NCBI RefSeq assembly: GCF_024159265.1
Contig: NZ_JAMYWY010000001.1
Location: 4,774,001-4,838,000, forward strand
Source of the DNA: Paenibacillus sp. 1781tsa1
GTDB lineage: Bacteria > Bacillota > Bacilli > Paenibacillales > Paenibacillaceae
Reading direction: 5' to 3'
Length of the DNA: 64,000 nt
Each line of letters opens with the position of its first letter. Position 1 is the first letter of the stretch. Both the position numbers and the translations under genes were made by a program. Positions 27,420-34,658 of this stretch are shown here, piece by piece. The notes under the pieces were generated by a model. That model made no database searches. It saw nothing but the letters and a program-made list of their open reading frames with translations, and was not told where the DNA came from.

Positions 27420-29065
27420 ATAAGTGAGCTCTTGGTATCCTTTCTCTCTCTGTATAGATGACCGAGTAATTCTTTTATTCCAGCCTTGATTTCGACCGAT
27501 ATTTTATCTTTACTAATGTAGACTACCTCTAGCAATGTGCATAACATCATTTTCTTCTTTTCTGTAGAAGCTTTTGTAAACACATCCCGCCAAACTGGGA
27601 GATCATCTTTTAGAGTCTCCATCTCTGATATCTCCATTTTTTTGGAGAGTAACAATTTCTCTTGTTCCTTAATATCTTCAGAAGTTTTCTGAATTTCGTT
27701 TTCTTTTTTCTCGATAAGAGCATTGAGCATTTCTGGCTTGAATGCACTCTTACCCATTATAGCTTTTGGAACCTCAGCGTTTAATACCACAAGCTCCTCA
27801 TAGTGCTCTTCCAGTAAATTTTGCATTGTTTTAATTCTTTCCTCTTCTTGATTAAAAACTTTCTTTTTTATCGATTCAATTTCCAATTGAAAATCTATCG
27901 TTCTGAGTTCACTTAAGTATACTTCCACGCTTTCTAAGACTTGTCTCTCTACCTTCTTTGAAGAAAATGTTGCCTGTCCATTACAATCCGTCTTTCCTTG
28001 CAATTTTCCACTACAACGATAACTTTTATTTTGATTGTATCGAACAATTTCTCCATTAGCTGCTTTGTATTTATTTACAAATGTAGTCGTAGTCAATCTA
28101 GAGTTACAACAACCGCATCTGGCTATTCCAGTTAAAAGTAAACTTCCCTTAGTGCTCATGGGAATGGAATTTTCATTTCTGTTCGGATTCTTAGGGTTCT
28201 TTTTATCCCTTACATCCTGTACAGTATTCCAATCCTCTTCTGAAACTATCATTAATTCAGGGATTGGTTTTGAAAATATATCGTCCCCTTCTTCTTTTCT
28301 GTACCTCATCACTCCTTTGTAGATTGGATTCTTAAGTATAACGTTTACTGTTGGAGCACCCCATTGTTTTGCTTTTCTTGTCGGAACATTTTTTTCGTTT
28401 AGAAGTTTAGCTATTCTTAATTGCCCGTATCCTTCTTCAAGCGCTAGTCGGAATATTTCTTTTACAATCTTTGACTCTTCTTCGTGCTTGCCCAGTTTTT
28501 GCATTACTTTTCCTTTTTTATTTACATTACCGGAATCAACACTTTTATACCCGTAGGGAATACCTCCTCCCCTGAAAATACCATCTTCGACCATCTGTTT
28601 ATGTTTTTCATTGACACGGTCAGAGATTTTCCTACTTTCATCGCTTGACTGCCAGAATCTTAAGTAGTTGACCATCCGATCGGTGTTTGCTTCAATTTTT
28701 TGCTGTCCTTCTATTACAGACCACATTTCAACCCCTTTGTTTACAAACCACTCAAGTACGAAGGGGGTCTCATCATCTTTTCTTCCAAGCCTGTCAAACA
28801 TAAATACCAACAAAACATCGAATAAGCCATTCTCTGCATCTTCTTTAGCCTGTTGAATAACATCACGCTTCGAGGCAGGTACTTTGAAACCTGACACCCC
28901 TTTTTCGGTATATTCCTTAACTAGCTTTCATTCATCTTGTTTCTCTACCATCTTCCTGCATGCTCGTTGTTGCATTGGAATATCGTTTCCATCCATCTGT
29001 CCTTTTGTGGACACTCGATATAGTGCTGCAACACGTTTTGTTTGTCCCATTCCATCAACCACCAT
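27416..29065 (-). pseudogene. Large serine recombinase, interrupted by one nonsense codon
   Basis: The readable ORF (27416-28897, 493 residues) lacks the catalytic start. Continuing upstream in the same frame gives TKRVAALYRVSTKGQ, which holds the catalytic serine, and an intact resolvase N-terminus. One TGA at 28928-28930 interrupts it, where relatives would be expected to have a residue such as Trp. Downstream are the resolvase core with DRLGR, a recombinase domain (GGIPYGYK), a zinc ribbon (CGCC...C...C) and a coiled-coil stretch near 340-430. Start ATG 29065 or 29050. It ends in the tRNA anticodon loop used as attachment site. Inactive unless the stop is read through. Confidence 0.88.
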
Positions 29066-29157
29066 ATCTTTTTTCTGTATTATTTTTATCGATATCCGTA
29101 ACTACTTTAACTGCTTAATTCAATCCAAATTATACCATTAAGTATATTTATTATCAA

Positions 29158-29191
29158 CAAAAAAACCACCTACATATATTATCAGAGGTGG
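29158..29191 (-). terminator. Terminator between the spare tRNA-Val and the recombinase
   Basis: CCACCT...AGGTGG hairpin followed by seven T on the minus strand. Confidence 0.7.
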
Positions 29192-29204
29192 CCATAATGC
29201 TATA

Positions 29205-29252
29205 TAAAAAAACAACCCCTCTTGAGATATAATTCTCAAAAGAAGTTGCCCT
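29205..29252 (-). terminator. Terminator of the spare tRNA-Val
   Basis: CAAC..TGAGA and TCTCA..GTTG arms, then a seven-T run on the minus strand, 10 nt after the tRNA end. Confidence 0.75.
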
Positions 29253-29261
29253 TTTTTCATA

Positions 29262-29333
29262 TAGGACGAGTGGGGATCGAACCCACGACCCTTACCCTGT
29301 CAAGATAATGCTCTCCCGCTGAGCTATCGCCCT
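29262..29333 (-). tRNA. tRNA-Val(GAC), complete, borne by the element
   Basis: A 72-nt cloverleaf: acceptor AGGGCGA/TCGTCCT, D-stem GCTC/GAGC, anticodon stem TTATC/GGTAA (one G-U pair) with loop TTGACAG (anticodon GAC), T-arm GTGGG-TTCGATC-CCCAC, discriminator A. CCA is not encoded. The anticodon stem is unusually weak. No promoter is obvious immediately upstream; transcription probably comes from the promoter of the disrupted tRNA at 29426-29455. Confidence 0.93.
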
Positions 29334-29375
29334 GTAATAAATAGGATGTATCCATCACGATCATAATGATCTTTA

Positions 29376-29391
29376 GCTGAGCTAACAGATC
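29376..29391 (-). pseudogene. 5' fragment of the disrupted tRNA-Val(GAC)
   Basis: On the minus strand GATCTGT-TA-GCTC-AGC reads as acceptor strand, positions 8-9 and D-stem of a tRNA, and then homology stops. GATCTGT is the exact complement of the acceptor strand in the 3' fragment at 27379-27385. Confidence 0.78.
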
Positions 29392-29425
29392 ATGATATAT
29401 AATTATTTCCCAATCAAGTAACAGT

Positions 29426-29455
29426 ATCATATCAAGTAACCGTGTTCATTGTCAA
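29426..29455 (-). promoter_or_regulatory. Promoter of the original tRNA-Val unit
   Basis: TTGACA (29450-29455), 18-nt spacer, TATGAT (29426-29431) on the minus strand, about 35 nt upstream of the 5' tRNA fragment. Likely also drives the spare tRNA. Confidence 0.75.
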
Positions 29456-29535
29456 TGATTTATTTGGTTATAATTCACCCGAAATGGTGCACAATAAAGG
29501 AAAGATTACCATTTCTACAACGAGGTGAATTCCCT

Positions 29536-29793
29536 ATGCGAAACTTAACAAAACGGTCAAAATCCAATAAATATACATTTACCAAATGCTTCTTTCTCTT
29601 CGCTGGGCTTACGATTCTCATTATAACCGCTACTGGTTGCGGGTTGGAGCGGGATGAACATACGGTTCAATTCCAACAGTTAAAACAACCCAATGAAAAT
29701 GTTGAATCTCTGCCCGTCTGGCTGGACGTATACTCCAAATCTGTAATTCAAGATGTATATTCTCCGCGAGGAAGCAGTGAAGTTTTGCCGTGA
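29536..29793 (+). CDS. Small lipoprotein, 85 residues
   Basis: A basic N-terminus, a hydrophobic signal segment and a lipobox ending TATGC (Cys35) are followed by about 50 mostly polar residues. Family not recognised. ATG follows GAGGTGA by 7 nt. It is convergent to the 37-residue micro-protein gene. Confidence 0.6.
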   Translation: MRNLTKRSKSNKYTFTKCFFLFAGLTILIITATGCGLERDEHTVQFQQLKQPNENVESLPVWLDVYSKSVIQDVYSPRGSSEVLP

Positions 29794-29808
29794 AGGTTAA
29801 GAGGTGAA

Positions 29809-29922
29809 TTACTCATCTTCATCCCACTTGCGTGAGTATGCTTTCTTCGTAACGTAATACAACAGAGTAATCATTCCCGCCGACATTAGCAATGTAATTA
29901 CCATGATGCCTGTCATACCCAT
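29809..29922 (-). CDS. Membrane micro-protein, 37 residues
   Basis: A short ORF begins MGMTGIMVITLLMSAG, forms one membrane helix to about residue 24, and ends with a charged tail (KKAYSRKWDEDE). AGGAGGGGG lies just upstream of the ATG. No family recognised. The strong ribosome site, together with the helix plus charged tail, supports a real gene. Confidence 0.6.
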   Translation of the reverse strand: MGMTGIMVITLLMSAGMITLLYYVTKKAYSRKWDEDE

Positions 29923-30025
29923 CACTACCCCCTCCTCTCCCAATATGTTCCAGACTTCACTATACAGGAAAAACATTTTTTTGTATAATTCAGTCTGATA
30001 TGTCGCGCAAGAGCAGAAAGAAGGA

Positions 30026-30475
30026 ATGGAATTGGCAGCTGAGATTAGTTATGTAACGACGCAAGAACAATTGGAACAAGCCCTAGGTATTCGCAATCAC
30101 GTTTTTGTGATCGAGCAACAGGTGCCTGCCGAGATTGAGATTGATCACTACGATGTCATCAGTCCGGATGTGCATCACGTATTGTTAAGTACGGAAGGGC
30201 AAGCTGTAGCTACAGGACGTCTGATCTATTACAGCAAGGATACGGCCAAAATGCAGCGGATCGCGGTGCTTGAGTCTCATCGTTCATTCGGTTATGGACG
30301 CGTGCTTCTGCTCGCGATGGAGGAACTGGCACGTGAACTCGGTTTATCCTATTCCGTACTGGATGCTCAATGTCAGGCGCAGAAATTCTATGAGAAACTG
30401 GGCTATGAAGTGATTTCGGAAGAACCTTTTTATGATGCAGATATTCTGCATGTTCGTATGAAAAAGAGTCTGTAA
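30026..30475 (+). CDS. GNAT acetyltransferase (YjcF/ElaA-like)
   Basis: 149 residues of a GNAT fold. The N-terminal IRNHVFVIEQQVP block is typical of the YjcF/ElaA group, the acetyl-CoA loop is the SFGYGRVLL segment, and SVLDAQCQAQKFYEKLGY forms the C-terminal motif. Substrate unknown. The real start may be TTG 30032, since AAGGA lies 6 nt before it and touches ATG 30026. Confidence 0.82.
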   Translation: MELAAEISYVTTQEQLEQALGIRNHVFVIEQQVPAEIEIDHYDVISPDVHHVLLSTEGQAVATGRLIYYSKDTAKMQRIAVLESHRSFGYGRVLLLAMEELARELGLSYSVLDAQCQAQKFYEKLGYEVISEEPFYDADILHVRMKKSL

Positions 30476-30587
30476 AACTTCGGCATTGGCAAGTCTGATC
30501 AGCATATGATGCATACTTCCCAGGAATTCGGATAGGCTAATCAGGTAAACAGATTCCTATCTCGTCATATAAGGAGAGTGTGACATC

Positions 30588-30824
30588 ATGGATCAATCGA
30601 CACGCGAGAGTTTCACAGCCGTACAGAAAAATGGCGACGGTGACCTGACAGCCTTTCAGACTTCAGCAGGACGTGTACTGGATTACCAACAAGCACTTGC
30701 AGAAGTAAAGGCTGGCGCTATTGCCGGCGTGAATGTATTTAAAGGCAAGGATGGCGAAATGTATATTCGCGGCGATGCCGATGGTGACCCAACCAACAAC
30801 CTGGACCAACTTCCCCATTTCTAA
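30588..30824 (+). CDS. DUF3892 protein, 78 residues
   Basis: A short soluble protein with the DUF3892 pattern: an AVQKNGDGDLTAFQTS start, YQQALAEVKAGAIAGVNVF and a GDADGDPTNNLDQLP end. Function unknown. Ribosome site AAGGAGAG. A clear terminator follows. Confidence 0.8.
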   Translation: MDQSTRESFTAVQKNGDGDLTAFQTSAGRVLDYQQALAEVKAGAIAGVNVFKGKDGEMYIRGDADGDPTNNLDQLPHF

Positions 30825-30855
30825 AATAGATGCACAGATCGTACGTGTTACACAG

Positions 30856-30892
30856 AAGCGCCAATCCGGTTATCCGGGTTGGCGTTTTCTTA
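30856..30892 (+). terminator. Terminator after the DUF3892 gene
   Basis: GCCAATCCGG-TTAT-CCGGGTTGGC followed by GTTTTCTT. Confidence 0.88.
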
Positions 30893-30941
30893 TGTTCACT
30901 AGAGGGTGTCTTCAAACCTACTGAAAGCAGGCCCACGAGAG

Positions 30942-31135
30942 GTAACGAATCTGAGGCGTCTTATTCAAGGATTTGAAGCACCCTTAGAAATCTAAGGAAT
31001 CTGAGACACGCTATATCAGAGTTTGTGGACTTTTATAGCATTTTTGTCAGGGATTAAGGGAAATAAGGTGTCTGATGTTCCTTACAATTTAACTAGAAAA
31101 GCGGAAGGCTAAATAAGACGTACTGTGTTCCTTAG
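30942..31135. repeat. Four related 28-bp units, two direct and two inverted
   Basis: In this gene-free stretch (30893-31238) four units resemble TAAGGAA-YCTGAGACRYCTTAT. Units at 30942-30969 and 30992-31019 run on the plus strand; units at 31058-31085 and 31108-31135 are on the minus strand. The pairs could fold onto each other. A CCTTAGA/TCTAAGG hairpin sits at 30982-30997. Spacing of unit starts is 50 bp within each pair. Not a CRISPR: units diverge and spacers are short and AT-rich. Confidence 0.6.
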
Positions 31136-31238
31136 AAAATCATCTATTCATTCGCCAGGACCAGCCAACTTGGAATCCCAGACTGTTTAGATGCTGACAT
31201 TCATCATCGTAAAGCTTGCTTGAGTTTGAAAAGACACC

Positions 31239-31520
31239 TCAATAGTCCGTAAAATATTTTACGGAGTCCCCGGAAGGCTGGCTTTTGCGAATCGGCTGTT
31301 GCACCTGTTCCCATGCCTGCAAAATCTGTATACCTTCGAGAGTAGACCGATTCTCCCATGCGATGTGCCCGGTGCGTTCAAGCTCCAGCAATGACTCATG
31401 AATGTAAGCTCTGCTCCGTCCCGTCTTATTCTCTAGTTCATCCATACGCGGCAACCTGCGCCGTTGTCCTGCATAGTTCACCATAATACGCAAAATCTTG
31501 CGTTCAAAGTCGTTCAGCAT
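31239..31520 (-). CDS. Free-standing LexA-type winged-helix protein
   Basis: 93 residues. FERKILRIMVNYAG, LPRMDELENKTGRSRAYIHE and LLELERTGHIAW follow the helix order of the LexA N-terminal DNA-binding domain (helix 1, turn, recognition helix, wing). The self-cleaving peptidase domain is absent. The gene is second in a two-gene unit and overlaps the WYL-like gene by 17 nt, which indicates translational coupling. The promoter carries SOS boxes. It could bind DNA on its own or modulate LexA sites; this is inference. Confidence 0.62.
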   Translation of the reverse strand: MLNDFERKILRIMVNYAGQRRRLPRMDELENKTGRSRAYIHESLLELERTGHIAWENRSTLEGIQILQAWEQVQQPIRKSQPSGDSVKYFTDY

Positions 31521-31725
31521 ACTTTACCTCCCCATTCAGATCCGTAACAGGACGCCATGCCAGAATACCTTGCTCCAGAAATGTTCGGGGTGAGCCTTCT
31601 TTTCCCGCTGATGCTCTAATCATCCCGCCACGTACACTGTTAATTCGAATCTGTCGCTGCGTAATCTGCCCTGCACGATCCATGTAGACAAGCTCCACCA
31701 TCTGGCCAATATATTTCCCTAGCAT
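31504..31725 (-). CDS. Small WYL-like protein, SOS-controlled
   Basis: 73 residues resembling a minimal WYL domain: VELVYMDRAGQITQRQIRI, then an RASAGKEGSPRTF strand pair and an ILAWRPV ending. WYL domains sense nucleic acids or nucleotides in DNA-damage and phage-defence regulators. ATG 31725 is 7 nt after GGAGG; ATG 31731 is too close. It is the first gene of the operon with the LexA-type winged helix, so the usual one-chain HTH-WYL arrangement may here be split into two proteins. Confidence 0.55.
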   Translation of the reverse strand: MLGKYIGQMVELVYMDRAGQITQRQIRINSVRGGMIRASAGKEGSPRTFLEQGILAWRPVTDLNGEVKYAERL

Positions 31726-31741
31726 AATCATCCCTCCGATA

Positions 31742-31793
31742 AGAACGTTTGTTTGTATTTCATATTATATGCGAACATAAGTTCTTTATTCAA
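31742..31793 (-). promoter_or_regulatory. SOS-type promoter with two LexA boxes
   Basis: On the minus strand TTGAAT (31788-31793) and TATAAT (31764-31769) are 18 nt apart. The spacer holds CGAACATAAGTTCT (31772-31785), 12 of 14 matches to the Bacillus LexA box CGAACRNRYGTTYC. A second, weaker box AGAACGTTTGTTTG lies at 31742-31755, downstream of the -10. Damage-inducible expression is expected. Confidence 0.72.
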
Positions 31794-31920
31794 TAGTAAA
31801 AAAAGGATTTTGCAAAATAAAAAAACCAGAATTTCCCCTTAATGATCAAGGGAGTCTGGTTCCTCTAATAATGCTGCTCATATAACTACGTGACTTGTAA
31901 TGACCCAGTTCAGTAACGGT

Positions 31921-32241
31921 TCAGTGTCGATCGGATTCCGAAAATTGTACTTTCTTTAATTGCTGTGTAGATGGATTAAAATCAACATTCACATAGACCG
32001 CGAACTGCTTGCCATCTTTGGCACGAACCCATAGCTTGAACTGTTCCCGTGATTGATCCGCTGTTAGAGAGGTACGGCCGATGTGCTTATAGTCCAAAAT
32101 ATCCACATTATATTTGGTCTGTGTTTCTTTGACCGCTATAATTCCCCACTTCGCATAATCAGGGATAGAGGCACCTGTTCCTGATGTCATTCCGGCCAAA
32201 CTCAAGACTACCGACATGACGGTAACGATGAGCATTCTCAT
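31921..32241 (-). CDS. DUF3889 secreted protein (YqzG-like)
   Basis: A 106-residue exported protein: signal peptide (about 1-24) and a single DUF3889 domain with the YAKWGIIAVKETQ, DYKHIGRT and FKLWVRAKDGKQF motifs. B. subtilis YqzG has the same length; role unknown. Start ATG 32241 after AAGGAGTGAG. Confidence 0.82.
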   Translation of the reverse strand: MRMLIVTVMSVVLSLAGMTSGTGASIPDYAKWGIIAVKETQTKYNVDILDYKHIGRTSLTADQSREQFKLWVRAKDGKQFAVYVNVDFNPSTQQLKKVQFSESDRH

Positions 32242-32297
32242 TTCACTCACTCCTTGGGACAATATGTTTCTGTTATATTGCCCGTCCGGGTTTCATT

Positions 32298-32606
32298 TTA
32301 CACGAATAAACGAAAGATCCAGGCCAGTGGCCGTAGGGAAAAAGGAACCACATGAACAAGACGGTCCAACGAATCAGGTGGCTCTGTCCGGAAACTCATC
32401 CCCCAGTCACCCGAGAAAAAGGGTTGTTGTGTCTGTAGTTCCTGAGGACGTTCCAACCCGTATTTCTTCTCAAGTAACTGCCTCGTTGCTTCATCCACCT
32501 GAACCTCGTTCGTACCGGCGTATGCTGTGACAGACTCGCTGCTTATGTACATCAGCATCATCAGAAACATCGGAATCCACACTATTTTTACCCAACGTTT
32601 GTTCAT
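32298..32606 (-). CDS. Exported hypothetical protein, 102 residues
   Basis: An N-terminal hydrophobic signal or anchor (about 8-30), a short polar domain with a KKYGLERPQE-like helix, and a hydrophobic C-terminus ending in LAWIFRLFV. Not recognised. ATG 32606 follows AAAGGAG by 8 nt. It lies upstream of the DUF3889 gene on the same strand and may share its transcript. Confidence 0.6.
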   Translation of the reverse strand: MNKRWVKIVWIPMFLMMLMYISSESVTAYAGTNEVQVDEATRQLLEKKYGLERPQELQTQQPFFSGDWGMSFRTEPPDSLDRLVHVVPFSLRPLAWIFRLFV

Positions 32607-32860
32607 CTTTAACTCCTTTATGTACCTTAATTCTCTTGTATCTGGAAGCCCCATTTAAAGGTTAGATTATACATAAAATTCACGGAATTGGAAATAACAA
32701 AAGGGAGAAGATATGCAGCATGCGATGCAATACTTAAGTCCCATTTGGTTGATTTTATGTTTAAAAAAGGGAATAACCGTGTAATAGGCCATGACAGCCT
32801 GACTTTATGGCTAACATTTCTACATGTTCTGCAATACCACTTTGAGGAGGTTACACCCGA

Positions 32861-33763
32861 ATGTTCAAACGCTTGGATGAAATTCTGATTGAGATTCCCA
32901 ATGTCGAGAAGCCCGATCCGAATGCAGCGGCAGCCATACAGGAATTGCTCGGCGGCAAATTCGGAGAAATGTCAACGTTGAACAACTACCTCTATCAATC
33001 GTTTAATTTTCGCTCCAAAGAAAAGTTAAAGCCCTTCTATGATCTGGTCATGAGTATTACGGCCGAAGAATTGGGACATGTTGAGCTGGTGTCTCACGGG
33101 ATTAACAAATGTCTTAGAGGATCAACCGAGTATAAAGAACCCGACGATACGCCGCTAGGTTCCGTGAAAGATGCTCGTCTGTCTTATCACTATCTGGCAG
33201 GTGCACAAGGCGCAATGCCTTTTGACTCTATGGGTAATCCATGGACGGGAGCAAACGTGTTCAACAGCGGCAATCTGGTCGAAGATCTGTTGCACAACTT
33301 TTTCCTCGAATGTGGAGCGCGTACGCATAAAATGAAGGTATATGAGATGACAGATCACCCCGCAGCCCGTGAAGTGGTTGGTTTCCTGCTGGTACGTGGC
33401 GGCGTGCATGTTGTCGCATATGCGAAAGCACTTGAGATTGCAACTGGCGTAAATGTGACCAAGCTGGTTCCTATTCCATCACTGAACAACAAAGCCTTCA
33501 ACGAGGCTCGTAAATATGAAGAAAAAGGGGTACACACCAAGCTGTATACCTATAGTGATAAAGATTTCAACGCCATTGGTCAGATCTGGAAAGGAACTCA
33601 CCCCGAAGATGGACAACCTCTGGAAGTAATCCAGGGTATACCAGAAGGTTTCCCGATTCCGGAAGCTCCTGCGGTCGAGGAAGAATTCGCACCAGGCATT
33701 TCGCAAGAAGACTTCAAAGAGATTGCTCGCCGTCTGAAGATGGCGGGGAATATTGCGGATTAA
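32861..33763 (+). CDS. Manganese catalase
   Basis: A 300-residue dimanganese catalase (YdbD/YjgC/CotJC superfamily), which splits hydrogen peroxide. The four-helix-bundle ligands are visible in LLGGKFGEMSTLNNYLYQSF (Glu36), the AEELGHVELV helix with its Glu and His, FFLECGARTHK and RGGVHVVAYAKAL. Length is that of the short Bacillales form. GAGGAGG ribosome site. No PerR box was found upstream. Confidence 0.93.
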   Translation: MFKRLDEILIEIPNVEKPDPNAAAAIQELLGGKFGEMSTLNNYLYQSFNFRSKEKLKPFYDLVMSITAEELGHVELVSHGINKCLRGSTEYKEPDDTPLGSVKDARLSYHYLAGAQGAMPFDSMGNPWTGANVFNSGNLVEDLLHNFFLECGARTHKMKVYEMTDHPAAREVVGFLLVRGGVHVVAYAKALEIATGVNVTKLVPIPSLNNKAFNEARKYEEKGVHTKLYTYSDKDFNAIGQIWKGTHPEDGQPLEVIQGIPEGFPIPEAPAVEEEFAPGISQEDFKEIARRLKMAGNIAD

Positions 33764-33822
33764 GGAACAATTTGTTAAACAGGTTCTTTCCCTATATATT
33801 TTGTTAACTGTATGTTTAAGTG

Positions 33823-33872
33823 AAGCCCTCGAACCCTGCTGCTGAATGCAGAGAGGATTTGAGGGCTTTGTT
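33823..33872 (+). terminator. Terminator after the manganese catalase gene
   Basis: AAGCCCTC and GAGGGCTT arms with a loop of about 26 nt, then TTGTTA. Confidence 0.7.
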
Positions 33873-33984
33873 ATAATCAATTTATGATACAATTTTATGA
33901 TGCAAAATGAGCATGTTGTATGCACGTCATTTTCTGAGAAATTAGCTGTAAAAGTAAACCGGATCCCTGCTCACATCGTTAAAC

Positions 33985-34278
33985 TTAATTAAACTCCAAC
34001 ACTGATTCCTCACGCTGACTCATGACTTCAATTAACATGTTGGCACCCAGACGAAAACCTTGTGCAAACGCTGCTTCCGTATGCATGCCCTCACATCTGC
34101 CACACAAGTCAAATAACTGTTCAAGCTCACGGAATTCGTTCTCGCTCAATCGATTCTTCCACTGCTCTGTCAGAGCTGCAATCTGCCGTCCTAACGCTTG
34201 GTATTCAGGATGTGTCGGCATCATCATCTCATCCGGTCGAAGTCGTCCATTATATAATGCTTCTAATATCGAATTCAT
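33985..34278 (-). CDS. DUF6809 protein, 97 residues
   Basis: A short soluble helical protein: ILEALYNGRL start, then YQALGRQIAALTEQW and a FDLCGRCEGMHTEAAFAQGFRLG segment. These are the marks of DUF6809, seen in many Firmicutes and mobile regions. Function unknown. ATG 34278 follows AGGAGG by 6 nt; the longer frame to 34452 is not used. The RHH gene lies upstream on the same strand. Confidence 0.72.
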   Translation of the reverse strand: MNSILEALYNGRLRPDEMMMPTHPEYQALGRQIAALTEQWKNRLSENEFRELEQLFDLCGRCEGMHTEAAFAQGFRLGANMLIEVMSQREESVLEFN

Positions 34279-34420
34279 GTGCATCCTCCTGTATATCAAT
34301 TCGCACCTCACTTGAATGAACGTTCTGCACATGGTAGGATATTTATGCAGTCGCTCATTCAAGTGATTGCGGGATAGGAAGTAGCGCTGTTCTTCGAGGG
34401 ACGAACGCTGCTTCCTTTTT

Positions 34421-34600
34421 CTATTTTTGGAGCTCGTCGTAAATCTTCTCAATCCCTTTGCGAACGATGTCTGATCGATTCGTATTCAGCACCTCAGCCG
34501 AAATATCGAGCTTGTTCATAATTTCCTCGTCGACACGTATCTCAATCGTTCTGCTTTTGGGTTTGTCAGATTTAGGCCGCCCCATCTTTTTGGCGGACAT
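34421..34600 (-). CDS. Ribbon-helix-helix DNA-binding protein, 59 residues
   Basis: A 59-residue CopG/Arc-like protein. A basic GRPKSDKPKSR arm precedes the strand TIEIRVDEE, then two helices (EIMNKLDISAEVLN and SDIVRKGIEKIYDEL). Dimers of this fold insert their strands in the major groove. ATG has AGAGGTGA 7 nt before. Its own promoter is covered by a 40-bp palindrome, pointing to autoregulation. No toxin gene is coupled to it; the DUF6809 gene is the only downstream neighbour. Confidence 0.82.
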   Translation of the reverse strand: MSAKKMGRPKSDKPKSRTIEIRVDEEIMNKLDISAEVLNTNRSDIVRKGIEKIYDELQK

Positions 34601-34613
34601 TGCTTCACCTCTT

Positions 34614-34658
34614 TTTTTGTCCTGACAATAATATATTGTTGTCAGGACAAAAAGTCAA
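34614..34658 (-). promoter_or_regulatory. Promoter and 40-bp palindromic operator of the RHH gene
   Basis: Arms TTTTTGTCCTGACAA and TTGTCAGGACAAAAA (34614-34653) enclose a 10-bp AT-rich centre. The -35 TTGACT (34653-34658) and -10 TATATT (34630-34635) are 17 nt apart, so the dyad covers the whole promoter core. Confidence 0.78.

Larger units (their letters stand above)
27420..29375. mobile_element. Integrative element in tRNA-Val carrying a spare tRNA-Val
   Basis: About 1.95 kb lie between the 5' and 3' pieces of one tRNA-Val(GAC) gene. The contents are a serine recombinase pseudogene, two hairpin terminators and a complete second tRNA-Val(GAC). TTGACAGGGTA occurs in both the spare tRNA and the 3' fragment, the likely crossover sequence. 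About 15-20 nt of the original D-loop and anticodon-stem region are missing, so the exact junction is not resolved. The spare tRNA probably makes up for the destroyed one. Confidence 0.7.

Noticed and set aside
29449-29535. Upstream extension of the 85-residue lipoprotein gene
   Set aside because: The frame overlaps the tRNA promoter, and the ribosome site favours ATG 29536 with its signal peptide.
30942-31135. CRISPR array
   Set aside because: Only four divergent units, half of them inverted, with short AT-rich gaps.
32688-32888. Plus-strand frame before the manganese catalase gene
   Set aside because: It overlaps the catalase start in another frame and lacks a ribosome site.
34281-34452. 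Longer N-terminus for the DUF6809 protein
   Set aside because: It overlaps the RHH gene in another frame, and AGGAGG supports ATG 34278.
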